Positions 4,592 to 12,796 are shown, counted from the first letter of the stretch. The stretch: 13,612 nucleotides of DNA from an uncultured Oscillospiraceae bacterium (GCA_910578255.1 CAJTQM010000013.1:1-13612), one strand, 5' to 3'. Translations and numbers: made by a program. Notes: generated from the letters alone by a model not told the origin.

Positions 4592-5398
4592 GTGAAAAAG
4601 CGCTATCTGGTTGTGGGAAGAAAAAAATCGGCCTGGTTTTTGCTGGGCGCTTTGGTCTATGCGGCGGTGATCCTGTTGGGACTGCGGAACATGGTGGTAT
4701 CGCTGGTATCCGTCAGCGACAAGGAACTGCCGGTCTATTCGGTCCAGCGGCAGGAGGCGCTGGTCGCGCTGACTTTTAACTGCGCCTGGGACCAAAACGA
4801 TATCCCGCAGCTGTTGGAACTGCTGGAGCAAGAGAAAATCAAGGCGACCTTTTTTTTAGTAGGGCAGTGGATGGAGCAGTATCCCGATTCGGTGCGGCAG
4901 ATTGCAAAAGCCGGCCATGAAATCGGAAACCATTCCTATTCCCACGTGGATTTTGTAGGGGCGGACGAGGAAACCATCCGCCAGCAGATGGAAAAGACGG
5001 ACGCTTTGATCCGGGAGTTGACAGGGCAAAAGCCCACCCTTGCCCGGGTTCCCTCCGGCTCGTATGACAGCCGGGTGATCCGGTTTTTGCGGCAACAGGG
5101 CTACGAGGTGATTCAATGGGATGTGGATTCGGTGGATTGGAAAAAGCCGCCTGCCGAAGAAATTGTCCAAAAAGTGGTGGGCAAGGCGCAAAACGGCAGC
5201 ATCGTGCTGTTTCATTCCGGCGCCGCCACAACGCTGCAGGCGCTGCCGGACGTCATCGCCGGACTGCGGGAAAAGGGGTTCGGATTTAGCACGGTAGGCG
5301 ATTTACTGCTTGACGGGGAAACGACCATCGACCACACCGGCCGGCAAATTCCGGCAGAGAAAGACGCTTCTGCGCCGGGTCAGATACCGCGCCAATAA
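4592..5398 (+). CDS. Membrane-anchored polysaccharide deacetylase (CE4/NodB domain)
   Basis: CE4 enzymes remove acetyl groups from peptidoglycan or other polysaccharides outside the cell. The 268 residues start with a basic stretch and one membrane segment (about 13-31), then the NodB domain (about 55-240). Visible motifs are HSYSH (metal histidines 114 and 118), RVPSGSY (152-158), DVDSVDW (177-183) and LFHSG (207-210 region). The first motif, normally TFDDG, reads TFNCAWD, so both usual aspartates are replaced; it resembles the sporulation-type PdaB relatives (TFDxxW) but with Asn for Asp. The start is uncertain: GTG 4592 has six G 6 nt upstream; ATG 4586 abuts those G, and ATG 4571 has no ribosome site. 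Its stop lies inside the arm of the following terminator. Confidence 0.85.
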   Translation: MKKRYLVVGRKKSAWFLLGALVYAAVILLGLRNMVVSLVSVSDKELPVYSVQRQEALVALTFNCAWDQNDIPQLLELLEQEKIKATFFLVGQWMEQYPDSVRQIAKAGHEIGNHSYSHVDFVGADEETIRQQMEKTDALIRELTGQKPTLARVPSGSYDSRVIRFLRQQGYEVIQWDVDSVDWKKPPAEEIVQKVVGKAQNGSIVLFHSGAATTLQALPDVIAGLREKGFGFSTVGDLLLDGETTIDHTGRQIPAEKDASAPGQIPRQ

Positions 5399-5426
5399 AA
5401 AAGCAGGGGAATTCCCCTGCTTTTTT
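5397..5426. terminator. Bidirectional terminator between deacetylase and peptidase
   Basis: A 30-bp perfect palindrome: six A, GCAGGGG, AATT at the centre, CCCCTGC, six T. It serves the two convergent genes; the deacetylase stop codon TAA (5396-5398) overlaps its left arm. Confidence 0.9.
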
Positions 5427-5436
5427 ATGGAACGGT

Positions 5437-7131
5437 TTATTTTTGAAGCTGATGGGCCAAACACCAGTTTTTGGAAGATTCGGCCACTTCTTTAATACAT
5501 CCGTCTTCAAAAGGCGTTTTCAGCCCTGCGGCTTTTACCACATCCACAAAGGTGCCGGTACCGGCCTGATTGACCAGCGTCAGATAGCGGCTCCAGGCGT
5601 TTTTGGGATCCTTTAAATACAGCGCCCAGAACTGCAGCGCCACGGTCTGGGCCAGGCAGTAGTCGATATAGTAAAAGGGGTTGAGGTAGATGTGCATCTG
5701 CCGCTGCCAGCCTGCGCCGCGGCCATAAAAGGGCAAATCGCCGAATTCCAGGTACGGGCGGTACTTTTTCTCCAACTCCATCCAGGCGCTGTTGCGCTGC
5801 TCGGGGGTCAGCTGCGGATTTTCGTAGACGATATGCTGGAATTCATCGACCATGCAGCCGTAGGGCAGGAAAAATACCGCGCTTTCAGCGTGGAACAGCT
5901 GGTATTTATCGGTGGCGTCGGCGAAAAACAGGTGGTGATAGTCGGAGGTGAGAAATTCCATACTCATCGAGTGAACTTCACATGCCTCCAGCGTATTGTC
6001 CGCGTACTCCGGCAGCAGATTTTGCTTGGCTGCCTGATAAGCAGCGAAGGCGTGTCCGGCCTCGTGGGTCAATACATCCACGTCACCGGCGGTCCCGTTA
6101 AAATTGGAAAAGATGAACGGGCTTTTCTGGCTGGGGATGTAGGTGCAATACCCACCGGGGGCTTTGCCCTCCTTGGCTAGCACGTCGAACAGCTGCGAAT
6201 CGAACATAAAGTCGATAAACTCGGCGGTTTCCGGGGAAAGGGCCCGATACATCTGCTGGCCGGCGGCGAGAATTTCGTCGGAAGAGCCAAAGGGAACGGG
6301 ATTGCCGTCGGGGAAAAGGAAGGTATCGTCGAAGAACTGTAAGGAATCCGCACCGATTCTCTGCTGCTGAACCTTTTTTAATTCGCAGACGGCGGGAACC
6401 AACTCCTCCACGATTTTTTGACGGTACGCCTTTACTTCGGGTATGCCGTACCCGTTGCGCTTCATGCGAATATAGCCTAAGGGAATAAAGTTTTCGTATC
6501 CCATGCGCTTGGCCTGCTCAGTGCGGTTTTGGACCAGCTTGTCATAGATCTCGTCGAATTTTTCCCGGTTTTCGTCGAAAAAGCGGCCCTCCGCCTCAAA
6601 AGCGGCTTTTCGGACCTTCCGGTCCCGATCCTGCTTATAAGGAGTCAGCTGGGCAACGGTGAGCGTTTTGCCCTGAAAGGGGATTTGGGCGGAGGCGTAC
6701 AGCCGCTGGTATTCGGTTTGCAGGCGGTTTTCCTCCTGCATCAGCGGAATGATGGAAGGATCGGCGGATTTGACCTCGATTTCCATTTTATCGAATAAAA
6801 GTTTCCCCAGATCCTTTTCTAGTTCCTCCCGGCATCCGCTGGCCAGCATGGCGCGGTAAATGTCCAGCTGCTTGTCCATCAAGAGCGGGAGGTTTTCATC
6901 CCAAAAGGTGTTTTCCGCTTCGTAAAAAGGGTCGCGGGTGTCCACCGTATGGCGTACATAACAGATGGAGGACATACTCCCGATTTGTTCAGTGATCTTT
7001 TCAAAAGACAAAAAGGCCGTTTTTGCCTCTTTTGCCGTCTTTGCCTGACGGATGGCGTGGGACAACTCGTCCAGTTGCGCCATAGCCGCCGTCAAATCCG
7101 GGCGCTCGTAAGGAAATTCGGCAAATTTCAT
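5437..7131 (-). CDS. M3-family oligoendopeptidase (PepF-like zinc metallopeptidase)
   Basis: Cytoplasmic zinc peptidase that degrades short peptides. The 564 residues fit the M3 oligoendopeptidase group. The catalytic motif is HEAGH (His356, Glu357, His360), and the third zinc ligand is probably Glu385 in LEACEVHSMSMEF, 25 residues on as in thimet oligopeptidase. The C-terminal substrate-binding part has YLNPFYYIDYCLAQ, typical of M3 clostridial members. There is no signal peptide or membrane segment. GAGGG lies 5-6 nt before the ATG. It appears monocistronic, convergent with the deacetylase and divergent from the MATE gene. The exact peptide substrate cannot be read from sequence, so I give no symbol. 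Confidence 0.95.
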   Translation of the reverse strand: MKFAEFPYERPDLTAAMAQLDELSHAIRQAKTAKEAKTAFLSFEKITEQIGSMSSICYVRHTVDTRDPFYEAENTFWDENLPLLMDKQLDIYRAMLASGCREELEKDLGKLLFDKMEIEVKSADPSIIPLMQEENRLQTEYQRLYASAQIPFQGKTLTVAQLTPYKQDRDRKVRKAAFEAEGRFFDENREKFDEIYDKLVQNRTEQAKRMGYENFIPLGYIRMKRNGYGIPEVKAYRQKIVEELVPAVCELKKVQQQRIGADSLQFFDDTFLFPDGNPVPFGSSDEILAAGQQMYRALSPETAEFIDFMFDSQLFDVLAKEGKAPGGYCTYIPSQKSPFIFSNFNGTAGDVDVLTHEAGHAFAAYQAAKQNLLPEYADNTLEACEVHSMSMEFLTSDYHHLFFADATDKYQLFHAESAVFFLPYGCMVDEFQHIVYENPQLTPEQRNSAWMELEKKYRPYLEFGDLPFYGRGAGWQRQMHIYLNPFYYIDYCLAQTVALQFWALYLKDPKNAWSRYLTLVNQAGTGTFVDVVKAAGLKTPFEDGCIKEVAESSKNWCLAHQLQK

Positions 7132-7163
7132 ATTATCCCTCTTTTCCAGATTTTGATAAGTTT

Positions 7164-7192
7164 AGTATAGCACGAAAAAAAGACGGAGAAAA
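7164..7192 (-). promoter_or_regulatory. Probable promoter of the oligoendopeptidase
   Basis: On the minus strand TATACT (5 of 6) at 7164-7169 lies about 33 bp before the ATG; the -35 position (TTTTCT) is poor. No better box is seen nearby. Confidence 0.4.
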
Positions 7193-7263
7193 GAGAATTC
7201 TGTTTTTTCTTTATTCGATAAAGCTATGAATGAAACAAAAAGCGTTTTTTTCGATTTTCTCTT

Positions 7264-7290
7264 GCATTTTTCCCTTCTTTGGCGCATTAT
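7264..7290 (+). promoter_or_regulatory. Weak candidate promoter of the MATE gene
   Basis: TTGCAT at 7262-7267, 17 bp, then CATTAT at 7285-7290 (4 of 6). It lies about 70 bp before the start chosen for the MATE gene. The match is modest. Confidence 0.25.
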
Positions 7291-7361
7291 GGAAAAGGAA
7301 TCAATTGTCTGTCATGCCGGCGAGCCAACGGGCTGCTGGTATAAAAAAGGGGAGCGTAGAA

Positions 7362-8687
7362 ATGTTTTCGCGAAAGCAGCTGGTGAAATTGATCCTGCCG
7401 CTGATGGTTGAGCAGCTTTTGGCCATGACCATCGGCATTGCTGATACGCTGATGGTTGCTACCTGCGGGGAAGCGGCGGTGTCCGGCATCTCGCTGGTCG
7501 ACTCCATCAATATTTTGCTGATCAATATTTTTTCCGCTCTGGCAACCGGCGGCGCGATTATCTGCTCGCAGCTGATTGGAAAAGAGCAGATTCAGGACGC
7601 GAAGAAGGCGGCCAAGCAGCTGTTATTGGTCACGGCGGTTTTATCCTTGGCGATTATGGCGGCCTGCTTGGTTTCTCAGCGGGGATTGTTGCGCATTTTG
7701 TTCGGCTCCATCGAGGATTCGGTGATGGACAATGCAGTAACCTATCTGTTTTTGTCGGCTTTGTCCTATCCGTTTATCGCCGTTTACAACGCGGGAGCGG
7801 CATTGTTTCGCAGTATGGGTAACTCCAAAATTTCCATGTACGCCTCGGCCCTTATGAATGTGGTCAATGTGGGCGGAAACGCGCTTTTGATCTTTGGATT
7901 CCGCATGGGAGTGGCCGGCGCGGGGCTGGCGTCGCTGTTTTCCCGGATTCTGGCGGCGGTGTTTGTGCTGTACCTTTTAAAAAACAAAAAGAATCTGCTT
8001 TATATAGAGCGCTGGCTGTCCTGGCGGCCGGATTTCCCCATGCTTAAAAACATCCTTCGGATCGGGATTCCCACCGGGCTGGAAAACGGTATGTTCCAAA
8101 TAGGAAAGATCCTGGTGGCAAGCCTGATCGCCTCCTTCGGCACCGCCAGCATCACCGCCAATGCGGTGGCTAACAGCGCCAATTCGCTGGTCTTTGTACC
8201 GGCACAGGCCATCGGCCTGGGGATGATTACAGTGGTGGGACAGTGTGTTGGCGCGGGCAATTTTCAGCAGGCGAAAAGCTATATGCTGAAGCTGACCGGC
8301 ACGGCGTATTTGTTTATGATCAGCTTAAATGTTTTGATGTATTTTTTAATTAACCCCATGTTGGCGATGTACCATCTTTCCAATGAGACTGCCGCCATCA
8401 CCCGGGAAATTATGGTCTGGCACTGCCTGACAGCGGCGGTCCTCTGGCCGGCGGCGTTTACCCTGCCAAACGGCCTGCGGGCGGCGGGGGACGTAAAATT
8501 CACCATGCTGGTTTCCGTTTTTTCCATGTGGACCTTCCGGATCGGCTTCAGCTTTTTGATCGGAAAATATTGGGGTTTCGGTGTGCTGGGCGTGTGGACG
8601 GCTATGTACATCGACTGGGTTTTTCGGATCGCCCTGTTTGTCTGGCGGGTAGTCAGCGGAAAATGGAAAAATCATCGGATGGTATAA
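7362..8687 (+). CDS. MATE-family multidrug/sodium antiporter
   Basis: MATE proteins export drugs or metabolites in exchange for Na+ or H+. The 441 residues form about twelve hydrophobic segments in two homologous halves, the usual MATE length. The N-terminus MFSRKQLVKLILPLMVEQLL followed by GIADTLMVA is typical of TM1, and NGLRAAGDVKFTM in the second half is a MATE signature. I start at ATG 7362, not the in-frame ATG at 7230, because GGGGAG lies 7 nt upstream and family members begin here; the upstream 44 codons read as non-family sequence. It stands alone between the oligoendopeptidase (divergent) and trkH (convergent). Substrate cannot be predicted, and no adjacent regulator gives a hint. 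Confidence 0.93.
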   Translation: MFSRKQLVKLILPLMVEQLLAMTIGIADTLMVATCGEAAVSGISLVDSINILLINIFSALATGGAIICSQLIGKEQIQDAKKAAKQLLLVTAVLSLAIMAACLVSQRGLLRILFGSIEDSVMDNAVTYLFLSALSYPFIAVYNAGAALFRSMGNSKISMYASALMNVVNVGGNALLIFGFRMGVAGAGLASLFSRILAAVFVLYLLKNKKNLLYIERWLSWRPDFPMLKNILRIGIPTGLENGMFQIGKILVASLIASFGTASITANAVANSANSLVFVPAQAIGLGMITVVGQCVGAGNFQQAKSYMLKLTGTAYLFMISLNVLMYFLINPMLAMYHLSNETAAITREIMVWHCLTAAVLWPAAFTLPNGLRAAGDVKFTMLVSVFSMWTFRIGFSFLIGKYWGFGVLGVWTAMYIDWVFRIALFVWRVVSGKWKNHRMV

Positions 8688-8737
8688 AAGCAGCTGTTTG
8701 CATTTCTGGCCGGACAGATGGCGGGATTTTTGCGGAT

Positions 8738-8771
8738 AAAAAACCGTCTCCCAAAAGGGAGACGGTTTTTT
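8738..8771. terminator. Bidirectional terminator between MATE and trkH
   Basis: A perfect 15-bp stem (8738-8752 with 8757-8771) with an AAAA loop. Its A-run and T-run serve both strands. It ends directly at the trkH stop codon. Confidence 0.92.
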
Positions 8772-10241
8772 CTATCGGATTTTCGGCTGCTTTTTCCTGC
8801 GCCAGGTGGACGGGCCGAACAGGATTAAAAGCGGGAAGAACTCCAGTCGGCCCAACAGCATATCGGCGGAAAGGACCAGTTTGCTGAAATTGGAAAAAAG
8901 GGCGAAATTCCCGGTAGGACCGACAAATTCCAGTCCGGGACCGATGTTGTTTAAACAGGAAACCACAGCGGTAAAGTTGGTAATCATGCCAAAATTGTCC
9001 AGGGAAATCAGCAAAAAGGAAAGGGCCGCCGTAAAAAAGTAGATGGTCATAAACACGTTTACGCCGCGGACCACCCGGGTATCCAGCGCCTTTTGGTTCA
9101 TGCGGATCACCCTCACCGCTTTGGGATGAAGCATCCGGCTGATCTCTTTGGCCGCCGATTTTAAGCAGATGATCAATCGCGATACCTTCATACCTCCGCC
9201 GGTAGAGCCGGCGGACGCGCCGATAAACATCAACAGGATCAGGATGGTCCGGGAAAATTCCGGCCAGAGATTAAAGTCCGCCGTTGCAAAACCGGTAGTC
9301 GTCATAATGGAGGATACCTGAAAGGCCGCGTGATGAAACGCCTTTCCCCAGGAATTGTACAAAGAGTAAATATTTGTGGCGATTAAAACCACCGAAACGG
9401 TCATGATCCCCAAATAGCAACGCAGTTCTTCATCGCGCAGGACCTGGGAAAAATCCCGGGTCAAAAGCAAAAAGAAAACGGAAAAATTAATGCCGAACAG
9501 CGCCATAAAAACAGTGACCACGTTTTGCAGATAGGCGCTGGGATATGCCGCCATGCTGGCGTTTTTTACAGAAAATCCGCCGGTTCCGGCGGTGCCGAAC
9601 ATGGTACATAAGCTGTCGAACAAAGGCATTCCCCCGACCAAGAGAAGCAGAACCTCAATCACGCTTAGGGCAATATAAATGATATACAGCATCATGGCGC
9701 TCTGCCGAAGCTTTGGCATAATCTTACCCACGTTTGGACCGGGGCTTTCGGCACGCAGCAGATGCAAAGAGTAGCCGCCTCCACCGCCGAAAGAGATAAT
9801 CGCCAGCAGAAAGACCAGCACCCCCATGCCGCCCAGCCAATGGGTAAAGCTTCGCCAGTACAAAAGGCCCATGGGAAGCGCCTCCACGTCGGACAGGATG
9901 CTGGCGCCGGTGGTGGTAAAGCCGGAAACCACCTCAAAAAATGCGTCGACCGGATTGGTGATTGCGCCGCTGAGATAAAAAGGGACCGCTCCAAAGAACG
10001 AGATCACCAACCAGGACAGGGCAGTGACCACAAACCCTTCCGCCGCGTAAAACGCCTTGACCTTCGGCCGGGCACAGCACAAAGAAAAGCCGGTCAAGGC
10101 CAGAAGAATCATGGTGACGACAAAAGCCTTCACCGCCGCTGCCTCGTGATAATAAAGGGAAATCGCGGTGGGAGGCGCCAGGGTAATCAGCTCAATCAGC
10201 AGGATCTTGCCGATGAGCAGAGAAACCATACGTAAATTCAT
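8772..10241 (-). CDS. trkH: Potassium uptake channel subunit TrkH/KtrB
   Basis: This is the membrane pore of a Trk/Ktr potassium uptake system, gated by the cytoplasmic TrkA/KtrA ring. The 489 residues contain four pore repeats with recognisable filter segments: TTTGAS (109-114), GTAGTGGFS (216-224), TTTGFA (314-319) and NNIGPG (431-436). The conserved GASAGSTGGGMKVSR loop (341-354) corresponds to the gating region of TM M2C2. It ends with a short basic tail (WRRKKQPKIR). The ATG at 10241 has AGGA 13 nt upstream, a rather long spacing; Met5 is no better. It lies 43 bp downstream of trkA on the same strand and should be cotranscribed. Length and order fit TrkH better than the shorter KtrB. Confidence 0.95.
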   Translation of the reverse strand: MNLRMVSLLIGKILLIELITLAPPTAISLYYHEAAAVKAFVVTMILLALTGFSLCCARPKVKAFYAAEGFVVTALSWLVISFFGAVPFYLSGAITNPVDAFFEVVSGFTTTGASILSDVEALPMGLLYWRSFTHWLGGMGVLVFLLAIISFGGGGGYSLHLLRAESPGPNVGKIMPKLRQSAMMLYIIYIALSVIEVLLLLVGGMPLFDSLCTMFGTAGTGGFSVKNASMAAYPSAYLQNVVTVFMALFGINFSVFFLLLTRDFSQVLRDEELRCYLGIMTVSVVLIATNIYSLYNSWGKAFHHAAFQVSSIMTTTGFATADFNLWPEFSRTILILLMFIGASAGSTGGGMKVSRLIICLKSAAKEISRMLHPKAVRVIRMNQKALDTRVVRGVNVFMTIYFFTAALSFLLISLDNFGMITNFTAVVSCLNNIGPGLEFVGPTGNFALFSNFSKLVLSADMLLGRLEFFPLLILFGPSTWRRKKQPKIR

Positions 10242-10284
10242 AGCGCGTCAAAAATCCTTTTTTGAAAATTTAGACAAGACTCTA

Positions 10285-11643
10285 TTAAAGGAAAATATCG
10301 TTTAACTCATAAAACCGGTTGTTTTCAGTGGTGACCACCACCACCCGATCCCCCAGCTGGATACAGTCATTGCCGGTGGGGAAGATGGTTCGGTCGTCGC
10401 GCCGGATGGATACAATCAGCAGATTCGGCTGCATGGGAACCTTCGAAAACGGCACATCCAGATAATAGGTGTCTTTTCCGGCCAGAAATTCAATGGCCTC
10501 AACCTGGTTGTTGACCAGCCGGTACAGGGTGAGCATGGAGCCTTCCTCGCTGTTACTCACCGCCCGCACATAACGAAGCACGTCGTTGCAGATCAGGTTC
10601 TTGGGGCTGATCAAAGAATCCTCTGCAAAATTCTTAAACACGTTCATATATTCGATTCGGTCGATTTTGGCAATGACCTTCGGTACACCTAGCTTTTTGG
10701 CGTACATAGAGATGACCAGATTCACCTCGTCGATATTCAAAAGCGAGATGACCGCGTCGGCCTTTCCGTAAATTTCCTCGTTCAAAAGCTTTTGCTGGCA
10801 GCCGTCTCCATTGATTACCAGCGCTTTGGGCAGAAGTTCCGAAAGCTGCATACACCGGTCGTAGTCAATCTCAATGATTTTTACCTTTACGCCGGAGCGC
10901 AAAAGCATCTCCGCCAGATAGTATCCTAAACGGCTTCCTCCCACAATGACCACGTCCCGCATTTTGGGCAGGGGGATCCCCAGATAGTGGATCAGCTTGG
11001 TCAGATTCTGGGTTTCGGCAGTAACGTGGATCTTGTCCCCCTCTTCAATCTGAAAATTGCCGGAGGGGATATAGACCTGATCTCCGCGCTCGACCGCGCA
11101 GACCAAAACCTTGACCTTGGCGTTGTCATGCAACTCGTACAGGTGCTTACCGATGATCGTGCACCCTTTTTCCACCTTCAACTCAACGATTTCCACTCGC
11201 CCTTTGGCAAAACGGTCCCGGTTGAGAAAAGAGGGAAACTGCAAAATCTGAAACATTTCCCGGGCGGCGGTGGCTTCGGGATTGATTACCATGCTCAGCC
11301 CCAGTTCGTCCTTTAAAAAGACCAGCTGTCCGGCATATTCGGGATTGCGCACCCGGGCGATGGTGTGGGTGCAGCCCAGCTTCTTGGCGGTCAGGCAGCA
11401 AAGAAGGTTGATTTCATCCGCCGAGGTAGCGGCAATGACCAGGTCCGCTTTTTCGGCGCCAGCCTCTAAAAGGACCTGACGGCTGGCTCCATTTCCCGGC
11501 ACCACCATCACATCAAAGGTTTCCTGGGAGTTTTGCAGCACGGTGGGATTTTTGTCGATAATAACGATGTCATGCTCTTCCTTGGAGAGTTGCTCGGTCA
11601 GGGTGAGCCCGACCTTGCCGTCTCCGACGATAATGATATTCAT
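10285..11643 (-). CDS. trkA: Trk system regulatory subunit TrkA (double RCK)
   Basis: Cytoplasmic nucleotide-binding subunit that gates the TrkH pore. The 452 residues hold two RCK units in tandem, as in TrkA and unlike single-RCK KtrA. Unit one has the Rossmann motif GDGKVG (7-12) and acidic Asp30 at the end of strand 2, then an RCK_C domain (about 147-222). Unit two has GGSRLG (235-240), a degenerate nucleotide loop, Glu258/Asp260, and a second RCK_C (about 367-450). The acidic residue after strand 2 suggests NAD(H) binding in unit one. GAGGA lies 9 nt upstream of the ATG. A good promoter stands 58 bp further up, and trkH follows in the same operon. RCK_C domains of Firmicutes often bind cyclic di-AMP, but I cannot see that here. 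Confidence 0.96.
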   Translation of the reverse strand: MNIIIVGDGKVGLTLTEQLSKEEHDIVIIDKNPTVLQNSQETFDVMVVPGNGASRQVLLEAGAEKADLVIAATSADEINLLCCLTAKKLGCTHTIARVRNPEYAGQLVFLKDELGLSMVINPEATAAREMFQILQFPSFLNRDRFAKGRVEIVELKVEKGCTIIGKHLYELHDNAKVKVLVCAVERGDQVYIPSGNFQIEEGDKIHVTAETQNLTKLIHYLGIPLPKMRDVVIVGGSRLGYYLAEMLLRSGVKVKIIEIDYDRCMQLSELLPKALVINGDGCQQKLLNEEIYGKADAVISLLNIDEVNLVISMYAKKLGVPKVIAKIDRIEYMNVFKNFAEDSLISPKNLICNDVLRYVRAVSNSEEGSMLTLYRLVNNQVEAIEFLAGKDTYYLDVPFSKVPMQPNLLIVSIRRDDRTIFPTGNDCIQLGDRVVVVTTENNRFYELNDIFL

Positions 11644-11700
11644 TTTTCCTAATCCTCAAAATATTTACAAAATCACAAATTGAAAATAGGTGCAAGACTG

Positions 11701-11728
11701 ATTATAACATTTTAAAAGAAAAAGGCAA
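11701..11728 (-). promoter_or_regulatory. Promoter of trkA-trkH
   Basis: On the minus strand TTGCCT (4 of 6), 16 bp, then TATAAT preceded by TGT, a perfect extended -10. It lies about 58 bp before the trkA ATG. Confidence 0.7.
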
Positions 11729-11818
11729 GATCGCCACAGGACTTTTCCCGGTAAAAACCCAAGAAAACGGGAAAAAACCGCTGGTGACGGCCTCTTTCGG
11801 CAGAATGCGGGAGGGGTT

Positions 11819-11870
11819 TTGCTCTTTGTCCTGTCTATATAGTATAATAACGATAAAATCGTCATTATAC
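11819..11870 (+). promoter_or_regulatory. Promoter with 29-bp dyad before the DUF3006-like gene
   Basis: TATAAT at 11843-11848 has a weak -35 (TTGCTC, 11819-11824, 18 bp spacing). It lies within a dyad: 13-bp arms at 11842-11854 and 11858-11870 match except at one position, separated by AAA. A dyad over the -10 and start region suggests a repressor operator. Confidence 0.5.
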
Positions 11871-11915
11871 AGATTTTGATGGCCGCCCTATGGGCAGGAC
11901 CGGAAAGGAGAAAAA

Positions 11916-12098
11916 ATGGGACCCTATGAGTATTTGCTGGTCCGGATTGACGGGGATTATGCGCTTTTAAAAAGAATGGATCGGCCGTCGGAAGAACTTT
12001 TACCGATTGCCAGAGCGCTGCTTCCGCCGGAAGCCGGGGAGGGAAGCCTTTTGCGATTCGAAAACCTCTGCTATACGATTATAGAATCGCAAACATGA
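11916..12098 (+). CDS. Small DUF3006-like protein
   Basis: The 60 residues resemble DUF3006 proteins, which are short beta-rich proteins: an opening YLLVRIDGDYALL (compare DRxEGDxAVL in the family), a central LPIARALLPPEAGEGSLLRF (compare LPxGAxEGDVLR), and a last strand CYTIIES. The function of the family is unknown. AAAGGAG lies 6-7 nt before the ATG, so the gene is convincing despite its size. It has no membrane segment or signal peptide. It carries its own dyad-covered promoter, and a strong antisense promoter lies in its last codons. The family call is from memory of its pattern and is moderate. Confidence 0.75.
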   Translation: MGPYEYLLVRIDGDYALLKRMDRPSEELLPIARALLPPEAGEGSLLRFENLCYTIIESQT

Positions 12099-12105
12099 AT
12101 GTCAA
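12078..12105 (-). promoter_or_regulatory. Antisense promoter with perfect consensus boxes
   Basis: On the minus strand TTGACA (12100-12105), 16 bp, then TATAAT (12078-12083), both perfect. It points into the 3' end of the DUF3006-like gene and onward to trkA. The -35 is the outer end of the left arm of the large palindrome. Confidence 0.6.
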
Positions 12106-12142
12106 TAAAAATATAATGATATTCATTATATTTTTATTGACA
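12100..12142. repeat. 43-bp AT-rich perfect inverted repeat, probable operator
   Basis: Two 20-bp arms (12100-12119 and 12123-12142) are exact reverse complements around a 3-bp TAT. Each arm ends outwardly in a TTGACA -35 box. The central 19 bp (12112-12130) match the classic Fur box GATAATGATAATCATTATC at 16 positions by my count, though A/T-rich dyads match easily. It is not GC-rich and has no T-run, so an operator is more likely than a terminator. Confidence 0.7.
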
Positions 12143-12165
12143 AACCGCATATCCCTCTTTATAAT
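12137..12165 (+). promoter_or_regulatory. Consensus promoter of the DUF2975-HTH operon
   Basis: TTGACA (12137-12142), 17 bp, TATAAT (12160-12165): a full housekeeping-sigma consensus. It lies 27 bp before the DUF2975 start. Its -35 is the right end of the large palindrome, so a bound protein would block it. Confidence 0.9.
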
Positions 12166-12191
12166 GGACTTGTGAAAGGGGTTGGATACAA

Positions 12192-12785
12192 ATGGAGATG
12201 AAACTGCGTACCATGCAAAAAAGCACCGGACGTCTTTGCGGGATTTTTAAATTGCTGACAATCGCCGCCGCAATCCTGCTTTTATGGACGCTGGCGGGAT
12301 GGATTTACGGTTTATTTTGTCCGCAGCCGCAGATGCAGGCAGAGCCTGTCGCGTCTGGCGGATGGGCGATTTCTGCCGGGCCGTTTTCGGTACTGATCCG
12401 CCAGGGATATTTTGCGCCGGCGTCGGAATTGACTGCGGTGAAGGCAGCCTATCTGATCGAAAGCGGGATGAGTCTTTTGGGCGGCGTTTTCCAATGGACG
12501 GTACTTTTGCTGGCCTTTTTGCTGTTTGACGCGGTGCAGGAAAATCCTTTTACGGAAAAAAGCGGCCGGTGTCTGCGCTGGATTGGCGCGCTTTTGTGTC
12601 TGGGAGGGGTTCTTCCCCAGCTGGGAAAGACTGTTTTGTTTGGGACTTTTGCCGGGGGAATCTGGTCGTTTTTCCCGGGTGGACTGCCGGTTGGCGCCGT
12701 ACTGTCCGGGATGGTTTTCTGGGCAGCGGCGGGAATCTTTGACTATGGGACACTTTTGCAAAAAGAGCATGACGAAACGCTGTGA
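12192..12785 (+). CDS. DUF2975 family membrane protein
   Basis: The 197 residues have four hydrophobic segments (about 18-42, 95-113, 128-146 and 165-185) and an external or loop region between the first two. The ENPFTEKSGRCLRWIG stretch (117-132) is the hallmark of DUF2975. Family members such as B. subtilis YoaS are paired with a small HTH protein like YozG, as here. The role of the pair is unknown, but membrane-plus-regulator pairs suggest signal sensing or control of the regulator at the membrane. AAAGGGG lies 10 nt before the ATG. A consensus promoter with a large palindromic operator precedes it. Confidence 0.88.
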   Translation: MEMKLRTMQKSTGRLCGIFKLLTIAAAILLLWTLAGWIYGLFCPQPQMQAEPVASGGWAISAGPFSVLIRQGYFAPASELTAVKAAYLIESGMSLLGGVFQWTVLLLAFLLFDAVQENPFTEKSGRCLRWIGALLCLGGVLPQLGKTVLFGTFAGGIWSFFPGGLPVGAVLSGMVFWAAAGIFDYGTLLQKEHDETL

Positions 12786-12796
12786 GGTGTGGTGAA

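Noticed and set aside
7230..7361. N-terminal 44-residue extension of the MATE protein
   Set aside because: The family start and a good ribosome site are at 7362; the upstream codons show no family similarity.
11742..11778. TTTTCCCG/CGGGAAAA inverted repeat as a terminator
   Set aside because: No T-run follows on either strand and the loop is long; probably chance or a minor structure.
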